Positions 48,714-61,117 of a DNA stretch of 64,000 nucleotides are shown here, in pieces. The translations under genes and the position numbers were made by a program. The notes under the pieces were generated by a model. It was not told the DNA's origin. It ran no database searches and worked only from the letters and a program-made list of their open reading frames with translations. The DNA comes from Selaginella moellendorffii (taxonomy: Eukaryota > Streptophyta > Lycopodiopsida > Selaginellales > Selaginellaceae). The stretch spans positions 196,752 through 260,751 of the forward strand of contig NW_003314283.1 in the NCBI RefSeq assembly GCF_000143415.4, read 5' to 3'. How positions within the stretch are numbered: position 1 is the stretch's first letter; every line of letters starts with the position of its first letter.

Positions 48714-50448
48714 TGTCAAACGCTCATCTAGATCACATCCTCAACTCTCTAAGGAAACCCTCATACTATTCCCAAAATCCCAAAGTCGTTCCCTTACTAG
48801 CCCTTTTCCATCCACCACATCATGCACAAGTTCACGCATGAACTCGAGTGGAGAACCATGTCCTCTCGACATGCTATTCCTCGAGGATAGGTCCATATCT
48901 AGGACTTTCCAATTCCAATACAAGTGGTGATATACTTGGCCACCAATAAGAGTCGGACTAAGGAACAACTCTGATACCAAGTTGTAAGCGACTAATTTTT
49001 TCCATTCTACTTTAGTCACTTAACCACACCTCCGACCACTTGGAGGAGTCTCATTCACAACCTCCATAAATCCCACTCAGGACTTGGGGCTTGCTAGCCC
49101 CGAGAATGGCATCCATGCCACTCAACCTTTGCATTTGGTCCAAGTGCTCCACATGTCCAGTCCTATGACCAACACCCCAAGGCACCACCAACATATCAGC
49201 CCGTTACGCTAGGCCATGCCCAATCACCTTGGTCACATCGGTGGTCCAACACCACCTGCATTGCAATCCCGTCTCTCTAAAACTAAGCCATCCGTCCATG
49301 AGTGGTTATCCCAGATCCACTCCTTAGCATCCTTAGGATGCCTGCAGACATGGGGAATAGCCTTCCCCAATATCTCCTTTTTGGTCCAAACCAAGTCCCT
49401 TTCTATCCTTGGCCGTGTTCGCCAACACTGCCACTGGATCAAGGCCCGACCACTAAGTCCCACAGTCCTCTGGGACTTCCTCACCGCACAACTATATCCT
49501 TGGTCACTACACTAGAGGATTACTCCTCTTCTTTTCCACAGTCTGTGCCTTTGGGACAACATTTTGGAACACCTTGGCCTTATGCAAACCTTGTGGGTAC
49601 TCTCCTCGCTTTCCGCCTTTGGGTGCTCTAGCCATGGGCTTAGAGCGAGGTTCCGTTGAGCCACACCTGGTATCCAAGTAGGTAGTGCCACCCACACTTG
49701 GACTGGGAGCATCGGGCAATCGATCTCCCGAAGGAACTAAAGCCGGCTCTTGAACACTTCACCAAGCTACCTTGCTTGTCAGTCTGTGTTCACTCTAATC
49801 TTGGACTTCCCAATGGGCAGCTCATCACCCAACACTGGGTACAACCTTCTTGGGCCAAACTAGCCTTTCCTGGCCAAACTGGCTCCACTGCAGTCCTCCC
49901 CCTTACTATACTTTTGGAGCTCACCAAACCCCCCAGGGTCTAGGAGACGAACGCTTTGGGCTTTCACCCTCTTAAACTCGAACTCAGACTCGAACTCGGA
50001 CTCGGACTCGGACTCGGACTCGGACTCGGCCTCGGCCTCGGTCTCGATCTCGGTCCTGATCTCGGTCTCGACCTTGGACTCCATCTCGGGTCCTTCTCAG
50101 ACTCCATCTCGGATTCCATCTCGGGTCCATCTCAGACTCCATCTTGGACTCTGTCTCGGTCCATCTCGGACTCCATCTCAGACTCCATCTAGGTTCATCT
50201 CGGACTCCATCTCGGACACTTCCACGTGTCATATGTTGGTCCTTTTGGGTCCCTTTTTAGAGCCTCGTTTATTGCTTGCTTCGTGCTCATTCCTCGAGCA
50301 CTTTGTTGGGAGTTCCACTCCCACTTTCGACCTTTCAAGGCGGAGCTTTTGGTCCAAACGTGTTATGCTCATTTGGCTTTTGCTTCGGCCACTACCACGT
50401 GGCACCCTTCTGGCTCCACTTTGGAGCCTAGGGATTTTGTGTTTCACA
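48714..50448 (-). mobile_element. Truncated alpha element (5' LTR plus 270 bp of leader) nested in the beta 3' LTR
   Basis: The LTR is 48983-50448 (1,466 bp). The adjacent 48715-48982 matches 30145-30413 of the full-length alpha element, including a PBS variant TTGGTATCAGAG. The rest of the alpha element and roughly half of the host beta LTR are missing at the left junction, so a deletion followed the insertion. Confidence 0.88.
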
Positions 50449-50524
50449 CGTGGCAGTAAGGTAAGAGTGTCTGTAAGGATTGGCCAATAGGTAACTTTTG
50501 ATACTTGAAGTCACATTCGCAACA

Positions 50525-53500
50525 CTTTCCCCCCCTAGGGAAGATCGACATCCTCGTTGATGCATACTCGAGTCTAAAATACTGCCAAGGAAAAAACTGT
50601 AGAAAAAGTTCACAGTACTCACACTATGTGAGAAATGCACCAACTTAAATGAGTTAGGAGGCAACCTCTTTGTCTAACGCAGATGCATTACCCACTTAGA
50701 CACCTTTCGATCGTCGCTGGCAAGGTTTAGATAGACTACTGTAAATAGGCAATTAGAGTTGTTTACACGGTCACGCCCTTGTAACGGAATAAGGAACATC
50801 GACAGAGAGGTGGGTGATGTGATCAGTCGACAATAGCTACCCCATGACTAAAGATTTCACTATGCACACGAAGTGCTGAAGCCAGTCTGCCTATACTAGC
50901 CCAAAGTCAAAGATTAATAGATGGACAATATCAAAGTCATAAGCAATGATATCTTAGAGACTTAAGTATCAGTGATTAAATCTTAGATTAGAACACAAAA
51001 GTATTCTAAGTAAGTTATCATCTGATAAACTAGTATTAAAGTATAGGAACCACCAAGATCACTATCATTGGAAAACATAGGATTCACCATCCAACAAAAT
51101 TCAATAGCCAGTGTATCATCAAAAAAACTCAATGATAAAACTTAACTACTGAAGATGGCAGACAGTATGTCAAATAACTTACTAAAGATAACTTAAAGAA
51201 CACAAAGTATCATTAACTGACAAGCACAATGCTCGCGAATGTATCACCCAAAGGAAATAACATCCCAATCTATCAGAACTAACTCAAGCACTAATCAACA
51301 GAACAAAATAAATGTTGCAAGACTAACAAACATAACATTCATGCCAACCATTACACTAGCCAATCTGAATAGATCCCAATAAACAATACAAAGGAACTCA
51401 AGTTGCTTAAGCAAGTGTCAGCAACATCCTATTGATGTTTCAAACCCAATAGACCAATCTAGAGTAAACCACAAAGAACATGTGGTATTGCAAAAAACTA
51501 TAAACCATCAAAGAGAACAACTAACTATCATGAAAGAATATTAATCATCCCACCAATGAAGAGATGTATAATCATCGTTGAAAAAAGAATCTACCATCCC
51601 AAAGAATGGCAACTCATTCTAGATCAACAATAATCAAGCAAAACCTCTAACAAGGATAATCAATTATCTTAGATGATAGTCAATCATCACCAATGATTGC
51701 TAAATGCAAAAGCCAACTTCAACATCAAAGCTAATAAGCCAAAAATGCCTTCCCCAACAACTCCTAACAAATAAAACAAATGAGCATGAAAAATCAAAAA
51801 CCCAAAAACTCGAAGAAGCCTATATTTAAGTCATGCCTAGCAATGATCACAAGTCTTGCATGAATTAACTTCAATGTTAAAGAAGAAATCATAGCACAAT
51901 CCATAATATCCTCCTCAACACATCCATAAGCTAAACTTTATAATGCCAAAGCTAATGAAGAGCATATCTGCATCAATCCAAAAGCTAAACATAATGGAGT
52001 TATTCTCAACAAGTGATCACTAAACGATCCTTTATGAATCCATCTATAGTGAGACATAACTCACTTTATAACAAGCACAAGAAGAATTATCAATGATTGA
52101 TATATTCTAACTTAAACCTAATAAGGATTCAAACATTTCAATATCAATCACTAACTCTTCATTTCGTAAAGTTAGTATAGTCCGTAACTGAATCACTTTT
52201 CAAGGAAAAGCCAAATCTCAACCCCTACTAAATAATCTCGTCTAGAACACAACTAACTCAACTTGCCATTTATCTTGTTTGATTGCTAACATAGTTGCTA
52301 ATTAGCAAATGCACGAATGCCAATAACACAAAGCCATAGCCAAATCATCAACACTATCTTCATCAAGACTAATGAAACTTAATATCTATCTGAAGGAGAG
52401 ACATCTCATTTCACTCGAATCTCAACATCAATAGTGTCAACGACAAGGCATCACTTCAATGCCATCAACACCATAACAAACCCTAAACTCTAAACCCTAA
52501 ACCCATCCCTTTTGGGTCGCATCATACAAACTATATACTAAGGTCTAAGCTAACCGAAGTTAATTCCAACCCTTTCACTAGTTTGTATTGGCTTATGAAA
52601 ACAGAATGGTTTTCGGGCAAAATGATCAATAGATCAACTCTTGGATAAGTCTAAGAAAATTTGTGGAAATTTTCCCATCCTAGAGAAAGAATGACTCTCA
52701 GTCTAGAAATACAAACTTTCAAAACTCAACTAACTTTCTCCTACTAACAACTTCACATAAGTTCACCTCAACACAAATCCTCAAGACCCATAATATGTTT
52801 AATCCTCGAACATCTTTTTGCCCATACTTCCGACATCCAACACTAACATCCGCAAAATGCAAAGTGAACATCCAAAGCTTGATCACAAAGACCATATCTT
52901 CAGATATCCACATTCCACTAACACTCTTCTTCAACCGCTTTCAAGAGCTAATATGAAGCCAAAACACTAACAAAAGAAATAACATGGAAAATCAAGGTTT
53001 AAGGAAAATTCCTCATCACTCGAACAACAATGCCACTTTCACTAACACAAGTGTTAGCGATGTTAATGCCTTAACTACACACATTTTCCATTAATCAATC
53101 TACTCCAAGTGTTAACGGATCAATCAACAAGTTATAGCAAATGAATGCTATAACCCTCTTCTAACACCTTATGGGCAAACCCCCAAGGAATAAAGAACCA
53201 ACTTAAACTTAGCATAATGGACCACTATAGAGAATTTAGTCAAAGTTACGTCAATGCTACTTCGTGCAAGTAGACTACCTTCTCCATCAACCACTTTGGG
53301 GTTGATCATCTTTTGACCAAGCAATTTCGTAAACACATTACTCATTATCACATGGATATGATATAAGTATCACAATGTCTTAATCATCAATTGAGTAACA
53401 CCACGAGTAATGGCTATGTCATTACTTCAAAGGTTTACGTGAATATCAAGTGCCAACTCAATTCAACAAAATGCAACATAAATGTTATACCTCACCGATA

Positions 53501-54400
53501 AAAATTTATAACACCCAATACCACTAACTTTTCTTCACAACATGGACAAACTTATGTCACTCTCTTTCCGACCAAACTCAAAATTGATCCAACACCAAGC
53601 TACTTAAGGAGCAATAGCAAGGTTCCCCAGAAAAGAATTGAGCATTGCAACCAACGTCTTCCAATAGCAAGTCTAGACAAAATGGTTTAGCGCTTCACCG
53701 CTATCCATCTCACAGCTCACCATTTGTAAGACCATCATCTCCAAGATGCATCAAGGTAAGGATTCTTAATTGCATAATATGAACACGAACAATGAGTTAA
53801 CACCTCGTTGCAAATCTTTTTTCTAAGAAGGGAAGATGATTTATGTGTTTGATCCTTCGTCCCTGACGACTCTCTTTTCGGTCTCATCTTTGACTAAACC
53901 TTAAGCTTGCTTTTGCATTGCCTTCAGTCCAATCCAAGAAAAGTTTATGAGAGACTACGGCAATAATTACTTGAATCAATAGACTCATCCCTACAGTCTT
54001 GATTGATCCACTTGTAACCATGCCTAGGAAGGATCCACTAGTGCTGTGCTAAACAGCTACGGACCAGCCTATTTGCCACTCATAGCAAACTTAGGGAAGG
54101 TTTACTTTCACCCATGGTACAAAGAACATCTCGTGGAATTAACGATAGGGTAACATTAATCTTGCCAACTCAAAGTGTAACCTTGAGTTGCTAATGTGCC
54201 TCACTCACGAGCCCAATAGCAAGCTCATATTATTACGGTACAAAAAGGTAACCGAATCCATACCTAAGGAACGAATGCGAAGCCTTTGCACCAAAACGTG
54301 TACCCACTTGGATCATCGTTTTCATCTCTGCATATGCAACGAGACTAGTTACCCAATCTTATTGAATAGTACTCACTGAGACTCATCCTCTGATACAAAA
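50525..54400 (-). other. Beta copy B internal region, no coding capacity seen
   Basis: About 3.9 kb. Open frames are under 75 codons. It is homologous to 33640-40127 and 56018-60478. The plus strand is rich in CAA/ATC-type codon-like triplets and very poor in G, a strong strand asymmetry. No domain is recognised. Confidence 0.75.
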
Positions 54401-55495
54401 TGTAGTGCACGTGGTTTTGACCCTTTATCCTATGGTGATTTACCATAGGATAACACCATGAAGCGGAACCTAAACACTCTTTATGCCATGTGACACATGC
54501 CACGTGTCATATTTCACGTGTCCAAAGGACAGTGGTGTGGAACCCGAGGTTCAGAGCCTTGGGCCACTAAACGAAGAAACGGTGCCAAACTCCCAAGCAT
54601 GGAGCCAAGGAATGATAGTACTAGACCACGGAGCAACTCCCGAGCTTACAGCTTGAGGAGCGAAGGGACAGGAGCCCAGAGCGACTTGGAATAGTCTTAG
54701 AGCAACTAGCATCCCAATGCCAAGACTAGCACACAAAACAGAGCCAAATGGAGTTTGGCACTATTTCAGCATACTAGTGGCCTAACGCAAGGACATGGGT
54801 ACTCCACCAACTAGCATGGAATGGAACTTGGGCTTAGACCCAAGTCAGACGTAGAACAAGGACAGGCCCCCACAGGGGAAGTTAGACGTTGCCTCAGGTT
54901 GGTTGGCCATGTTTGACCTACCCCCTATCCCTTTTATACATTTGGAACCCTCCATAAGGCCCCCCCCCCCCCCCCCCCCTTTGAGGAACACACACTTTGG
55001 GCTTTCACCCCAAGCCTCCCTTATTATCAGGAGTTAGTCTCTGGGACAAACTCGAAACTTACTAATTATGGAATGGCGTTAGATTGTGAATTTGGACATG
55101 GGACGAACACCATTGTGTTCAGGCCGATCTCTACATTCCATAGATATGCCAAATAAGCGAATCTAGACACTTTCCATAAATAGCATTTGAGACCGAAATG
55201 AGACTAACACAAAGGACATGATAGCGAGGGTGTTTAGCAAACAAAGTAAGCTATCATCCAACGATATTGAGGGACTCATCTCAATACGTGAGGGTTCTTG
55301 TCAAGCCAGTGCAAGACAAAGCAAAAGAGAACTAACAAGCTGGGCCAAGTATGCTTGGATAAATAGACACTTAAGAATTCCTTTCTTATACTCGTCCGGC
55401 CAAGTACACATGCAAAGTCCAGTTTACTAACATTTGAACAAGAGGGGTTGATAAAGGGTCCAGCAATACCGACCTCTTGCCATTGTGGCAGTAAG
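54401..55495 (-). repeat. Beta 5' LTR, main part
   Basis: Runs from TGTAGTGCACGTGG to the site of the gamma insertion; the last 64 bp are at 60646-60709. It contains a run of 19 C near 54961-54979. Confidence 0.9.
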
Positions 55496-58400
55496 TGTAG
55501 TGCACTTTATCTCTCTCCCCTTAAACCAACTGGAAAAGGGGCAATTGCTTGATGAGAGAGCCCTTAGTGGTTATTTTATCCCCATTTATCCCCCAAGGTT
55601 CCAAGGATTCACGGTAACAGTATATCCAAATCTCATTCCATGATCACATGCGCTACACTCACCCCCCCTTCAGAGATGTTGATGTCCTCATTGACTATTG
55701 ACTAATAACCCCTACTGAGCCAAGGGGAACCAACACCTCCATTTCCGCACTCAATCTACCAATCCTTCCATTATGTAGACTAGCTATTTTATGTGAGGCA
55801 ACTAGTCATCCACCCGTACCGCAGTCCCACGGTGGATACCTTCGTCCATGGATACTCCACACAAGAGGAAGGACGTACGCATGGATGTCCACTACATACG
55901 ATTTCAAATTTAAGGGTAGGAATATACCTTGCTCAAGGGTATATTATACTTTTAAGTAGCCACTAATCAATGGGAATCGAACCCGTGCCATTTGCTCCGA
56001 TACCAATATGATTGTAGATAGGAACCACCAAGATCATCATAATTTGGCAAACACAGGAATGACCATCCAACAAAATTCAATAGCAAGTATATCATCAAGT
56101 AAACTCAACGATAAAGTTTAACTATTAAAGATTGCAGAAAAAATGCTAAACAACTTACGAAAGATAACTCAAAGAACACAAAGTATCATTGACTAACAAA
56201 CAAAATGCTCGCGAATGTATCACCCAAAGGAAATAACATCCAAATTTATCAAAACTAACTCGAGCAACAATCAACAGAAGAGAATGAATGTGGTAAGACC
56301 AACAAACACTCATTCCTGCCAACTATCACAAAAGCCAATCTGAATAGATCCCAGCCAACAATACCAAGGAACTCAAGTTGCCTAAGCAAGTGTCAGCAAC
56401 ATCCTACTGATGTCTCAAACCCAAGAGACCAATCCAGAGCAAATCACAAAGAACATATGATATTGCGAAAAGCCACAAGCCATCAAAGAGAACAACTAAC
56501 CATCATGAAAGATCATCAATCATCCTATCAAGAAAGAGATGCATAATCATCGTTGAAGAAAGAATCTACCATCCTGAAGAATAGCAACTCAGTCTATACC
56601 AACAATAATTAAGCAAAACCTTTCTGACAAAGATAATCAACTATCCCAGATGATAGTCAATCATCACCAATGATTGCCAGATGCAAATACTAACTTCAAC
56701 ATCGAAGCTAAAGAGCCAAAAATGCCTTCCCCAACAACTTCAAACAAATGGACCACAAGCATGATAATGCAAGGAACCAAAAGCTCGAAGAAGTCTATAG
56801 CTAAGTTTTTGCCTAACAATGATCACGAGTCTCGCATGAACTAACTTCAATGCTAAAGAAGAAATCATGGTATAATCCATAATATCTTCCTTAACACATC
56901 CATAAGCTAAACTTCATAATGCAAAGCTAATGAAGAGCAAATTTGCATCAATCCAAAAACCAAGCATAATGAAGCTCTGCTCAACAAGTGATCACCAAAC
57001 GATCCTCCATGAATCCATCTATAGCAAGACGTAACTCACATCATAACAAGCACAAGAAGAATCATCAATGATCGATATATTCCAACTCAAATCCAATAAG
57101 GATTCAAATAGTCCAATATCAATCACTAACTCTTCATCTCGTAAAGTTAGTGTTATCCACGACTAAATCACTTTTCAAGGAAAAGCTGAAGCTCAACCCC
57201 TACTAAATAACCTTGTTTAGAACACAACTAACTCAAACTTGCCACTCAGTTCATTTAAACGTCAACATAGTTGCGAACTAGCAAATGTACAAATGCCAAT
57301 AACACAAAGCCATAGCCAAATCATCAACACTATCTTCATTAAAACTAATGAAACTTGACATCAATCTTGCGGAGAGACACCTCATTTCACTGAAATCTCA
57401 ATATCAACAATGTCAACGACAAGGCATCACTTCAATGCCACCAACACTAGAACAAAGCTAAAAGAAAGCACGAGTGTATCACCACTCAAACCTCTCTAGC
57501 AACCAAGCTAACCAAAGTCGGAGATACTTTACTCAGTATCCGAGACCAATCTCTCAACAATACTCAGTCACAGATAACACTTCCTCAAGGAGTGAATCAC
57601 CACATCCAAGACTCCATGAAATCCAACACCACGAACTAAACGTAACCAAATGATATCGATAGAGATAGAGTCGACATGCCAACATGGAAAACCCATGTAA
57701 GTTTAACGACACGATCCTTCGCAACCCCATTCGGTAAGCAAGCCCATCACTGATAAATCTTCATCGAGTGAAGCAAGTGTCAACAGTCCTTGACAAAGTC
57801 TACAAGCAATCACTAATTGCCAAGCAACTAACCATCACTTTTCAACTTGCTTTCATGAGACCCAAACACTAAACTCACGTCATTGAGTTACACACTTGTC
57901 CAACATGAATGTAATACCCCAAATATGAAATAAAAGTTCATAGACAAACACAAACCAAATGACCACTCAAATCCAACTCAACCACAATAAACTCACCAAA
58001 GCATTTAGCCAATAGCTCTGAGCATGCCTTGAAGAGGCTAGCTATGCATGATCAACACTCAGCTGAAACTAAAGTGAAGACCATGAGATGGATCCATATC
58101 GGTACACAACCTCCTCATAGACAAAGCTACAGTATAGGTACCAATATCTCAAACTCAAATAACTAAGTTGAACATCACCATCCTCAGCTAAGGCGCAGAG
58201 CCATCAAGACCAAGTCAAGATCAGTGAGAGCTCACTACTCTCATAGAGTCTAACGAAATGCAAAGTGCAACCTGCCACCAAGCATAACGCTACAAAAGAA
58301 AGGCACAAGGGTCACCTTTCTTAGAAAAGCGCAACGGCCACTTTTCTATACCAACTCCAGACTCTATCCAACTCAATTGCCTTAGCTCCAAAAGCTAGCA

Positions 58401-60640
58401 TCCCTTTCGGGTTGCATCATGCAAACTACCTACCAAGGTCTAAGCTAACCGAAGTCAACTCCAACCCCTTCACTAGTTTGTACTGGCTTACGAAAACGGA
58501 ATGGTTTTCGGGCAAAGTGATCAATAGATCAGCCATTGGAAAAGTCTAAGAAAATTTGTGGAAAATTTCCATCCTAGAGAAAAAATGACTCTCAGTCCAG
58601 GAATACAAACTTTCAAGACTCAACCAACTTCCTCCTACTAACAACTTCACATAGGTTCGCTTCAACACAAATTCTTGAGACCTATAGTATGCTTAAGCAT
58701 CAAACATCTTTGCCTATTTTTCCGATATCCAACTCCGGCATCCGCAAAATGCAAAGTGAACATCCAAGGCTTGATCACGAAGACCACATCTTCGGATATC
58801 CACATTGCACTAACTCTTCTTCAACCACCTTCAAGATCCAATGTGAAGCTAAAACACTAAGAAAAATGACATGGAAAATCAAGCTCTAAGGAAACTTCCT
58901 CATCACTTAAAATAACAATATCATCTCCACTAGCACAAGTGCTAGCAATGTCAATGTCTCAACTACACACTTTCTCCATCCGGCAATCTACTCCAAGTGC
59001 TAACGGTTCTACTGACAAGCTATAGCAAATAAATGCTACAACCATTTTCCAACACCACAATAGGCAAACTCAAGGAACTAAGGAACCAACTTAAGCTTAG
59101 CATAATGGACCATTATTGAGAATCTAGTCAAAGCTACTACAATGCTACTTCGTGTAAGTAGACTAGCTTCACTATCAACCACTTTGAGGTTGATCATTGT
59201 TTAACCAAGCAACTTCGTAAACACATTGTTCATTATCACATGGATATGATATGGAAATCACAATGTCTTGATCATCAATCAAGCAACACCACGAGCAATG
59301 CCAATGTCATTACTTCAAAGGTTTATGTGAGTATCAAGTGTCAACTCAATTCGACAAAATGCAACATAAATGCCACACTTCCTCCGATAGAGATATGACA
59401 TAGAAATTGCAATGACTTGATCATTAATTAAGCAACACTATGAGCAATGCCAATGTCATTACTTCAAAGGTTTATGTGTATCAAGTGTTAACTAGATTCG
59501 ACAAAATGCAATATAAATGCCACACTCCACCGATAGAAACTTATGATACTGAACACCACCAACTTTTGTTCACAACACGGACAAGCTCATGCCACTCGCT
59601 TTCCGACCAAACTCAAAACTTAATCCAACACCAAGCTACTCAAGGAGCAACAGCAAGGTTCCCCGGAAAAGAATTGAGCATTGTAACTCAAGTCTTCCAA
59701 TAGCAAGCTTAGACAAAATGGTATAGTGTTTCACCACTATCCATCCCATAACTCACCATTTGTAAGACCATCATCTCCAAGATGCATCAAGGTAGGGAAT
59801 CTTGATTGCATATTATGAACATGAGCAATGAGTCAACACCTCGTTGCGAATCATTTCTTCAAGAAGAGAAAATGATTTACGTGTTTGATCCTTTGTCCCC
59901 GATGACTCTCTTTTCGGTCTCATCTTTGACCAAACCTCAAGCTTGCTTTCGCACTGCCTTCAGTCCAATCCAAGAAAAGTTTATGAGAGAGCACGGCAAT
60001 GATTACTTGAACCAATAGACTAATCCCTACAGTCTTGATCGATTCACTTATAATCATGTCTAGGAAATATCTACTAGTGCCGTGCTAAATAACTACGGAC
60101 TAGCCTATTTGCCACTCATAGCAAACTCAGGGAAGGTTTGCTTTTACCCATGGTACAAGCTACTACAAAACCACTGATAGGCTAACATTAATCCTGCCAA
60201 CTCAAAGTCTAACCTCAAGTTGCTAATGCGCCTCACTCACGAGCCCAAGCTCAAACTCGTGCTAACGGAACAACTCAATCCATCCTATGAACCCAAGAGC
60301 AAGCTCACATCATAAAGTACAACAAGGTAACCAAATCCATATCCAAGGAACAATTGCGAACCCTTTGCACCAAACGTGTACCCACTCGGATTATCGTTTT
60401 CATCTCTACGTATGCAACGAGACTAGTTGCCCAATCTCATTGAATAGTACTCGCTGAGATTCATTCTCTGATACTAAATGTAGCACACCTTATCTCTCTC
60501 CCCTTAAGCCAACTGGAAAAAGGGCAATTGTTTGATGAGAGAGCCTTTAGTGGCTATTTTATCCCCATTTATCCCCCAAGGTTCTAAGGATCCATGGTGA
60601 CAGTATATCCAAATCTCATCCCATGATCACATGCGCTACA
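55496..60640 (-). mobile_element. Composite gamma retrotransposon: 162-bp LTRs around a beta-type interior
   Basis: The LTRs are 55496-55657 and 60479-60640, both 162 bp, with exact target duplications GTAAG (55491-55495 and 60641-60645). The PBS, in sense TTTAGTATCAGAG, is at 60466-60478. A purine tract AAGGGGGGGTGAG (complement of 55658-55670) abuts the 3' LTR. The first 350 bp beside the 3' LTR is the gamma module also found at 32967-33320. The remaining 4.4 kb (56018-60478) is homologous to the beta interior. The LTR pair differs at about 13 positions (8%), all transitions. No coding domain is visible. It therefore transposed as one unit using LTRs unlike those of its closest internal relatives. 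Confidence 0.9.
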
Positions 60641-60709
60641 GTAAGGCAAGAGTGTCCATAAGGACTAGCCAACAGGTAACTTTCGATACCCGAAGTCATA
60701 TTTGCGATA

Positions 60710-60960
60710 CATCTGAGATAGTTATTTCATTTAATAGATAAAGTTGATGCAAAAGTAAATACTTCCATTATGTTTTATGATAAAATGAGTTTAATACACC
60801 TGTAAGGACTCTACAACTTTCAAATAACACCCTTTTCTAACATTTTCTTAATGTTTACACATAAAATCTTGATTTCTTTTAATGGCCAATAACGAATATA
60901 AACCTTAATTGAATAAATATCCATAATTAGAATTAAGTTGAATTAAAAATACTTCACTAA
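60710..60960 (-). mobile_element. Old Ty3/gypsy element, piece 1: reverse transcriptase N-terminal part
   Basis: The minus strand reads MLEKGVI then SPYRCIKLIL, and near the junction LNEITISDVYFIP, matching the gypsy RT start (l-x-k-G-v-I-x-x-S-x-S-P and L-N-x-x-T-x-x-x-x-Y-P-x-P). This joins piece 2 at the CATCT site. Upstream gag and the 5' LTR are not found. Confidence 0.75.
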
Positions 60961-61117
60961 AAAACATAACATAATTTAGATAGAGTGAAAAATGTTAATA
61001 ACATATATTATATATTAATTTATTTCCCCGTTAAGCATATTCTAAGCACCAATCGGACCGTCCAAGCTTTTAGACCTAGAAATGGACGGTCGGTGATTGG
61101 ACACCGGATATTCTTTT

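Larger units (their letters stand above)
48191..60709 (-). mobile_element. Beta retrotransposon copy B, full structure with nested elements
   Basis: The 3' LTR is 48191-48713 plus 50449-50524; the interior is 50525-54400; the 5' LTR is 54401-55495 plus 60646-60709. Exact duplications CATCT flank it (48186-48190 and 60710-60714). The PBS, in sense TTTTGTATCAGAG, is at 54388-54400 beside the 5' LTR. A purine tract CCCTAGGGGGGGAAAG (complement of 50525-50540) abuts the 3' LTR. The outer LTR base shows A at 60709 where other copies end CA, with C-to-T at the preceding base. It inserted into the RT region of the old gypsy element, whose reading continues on both sides. No gag or pol is recognisable inside. 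Confidence 0.9.
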
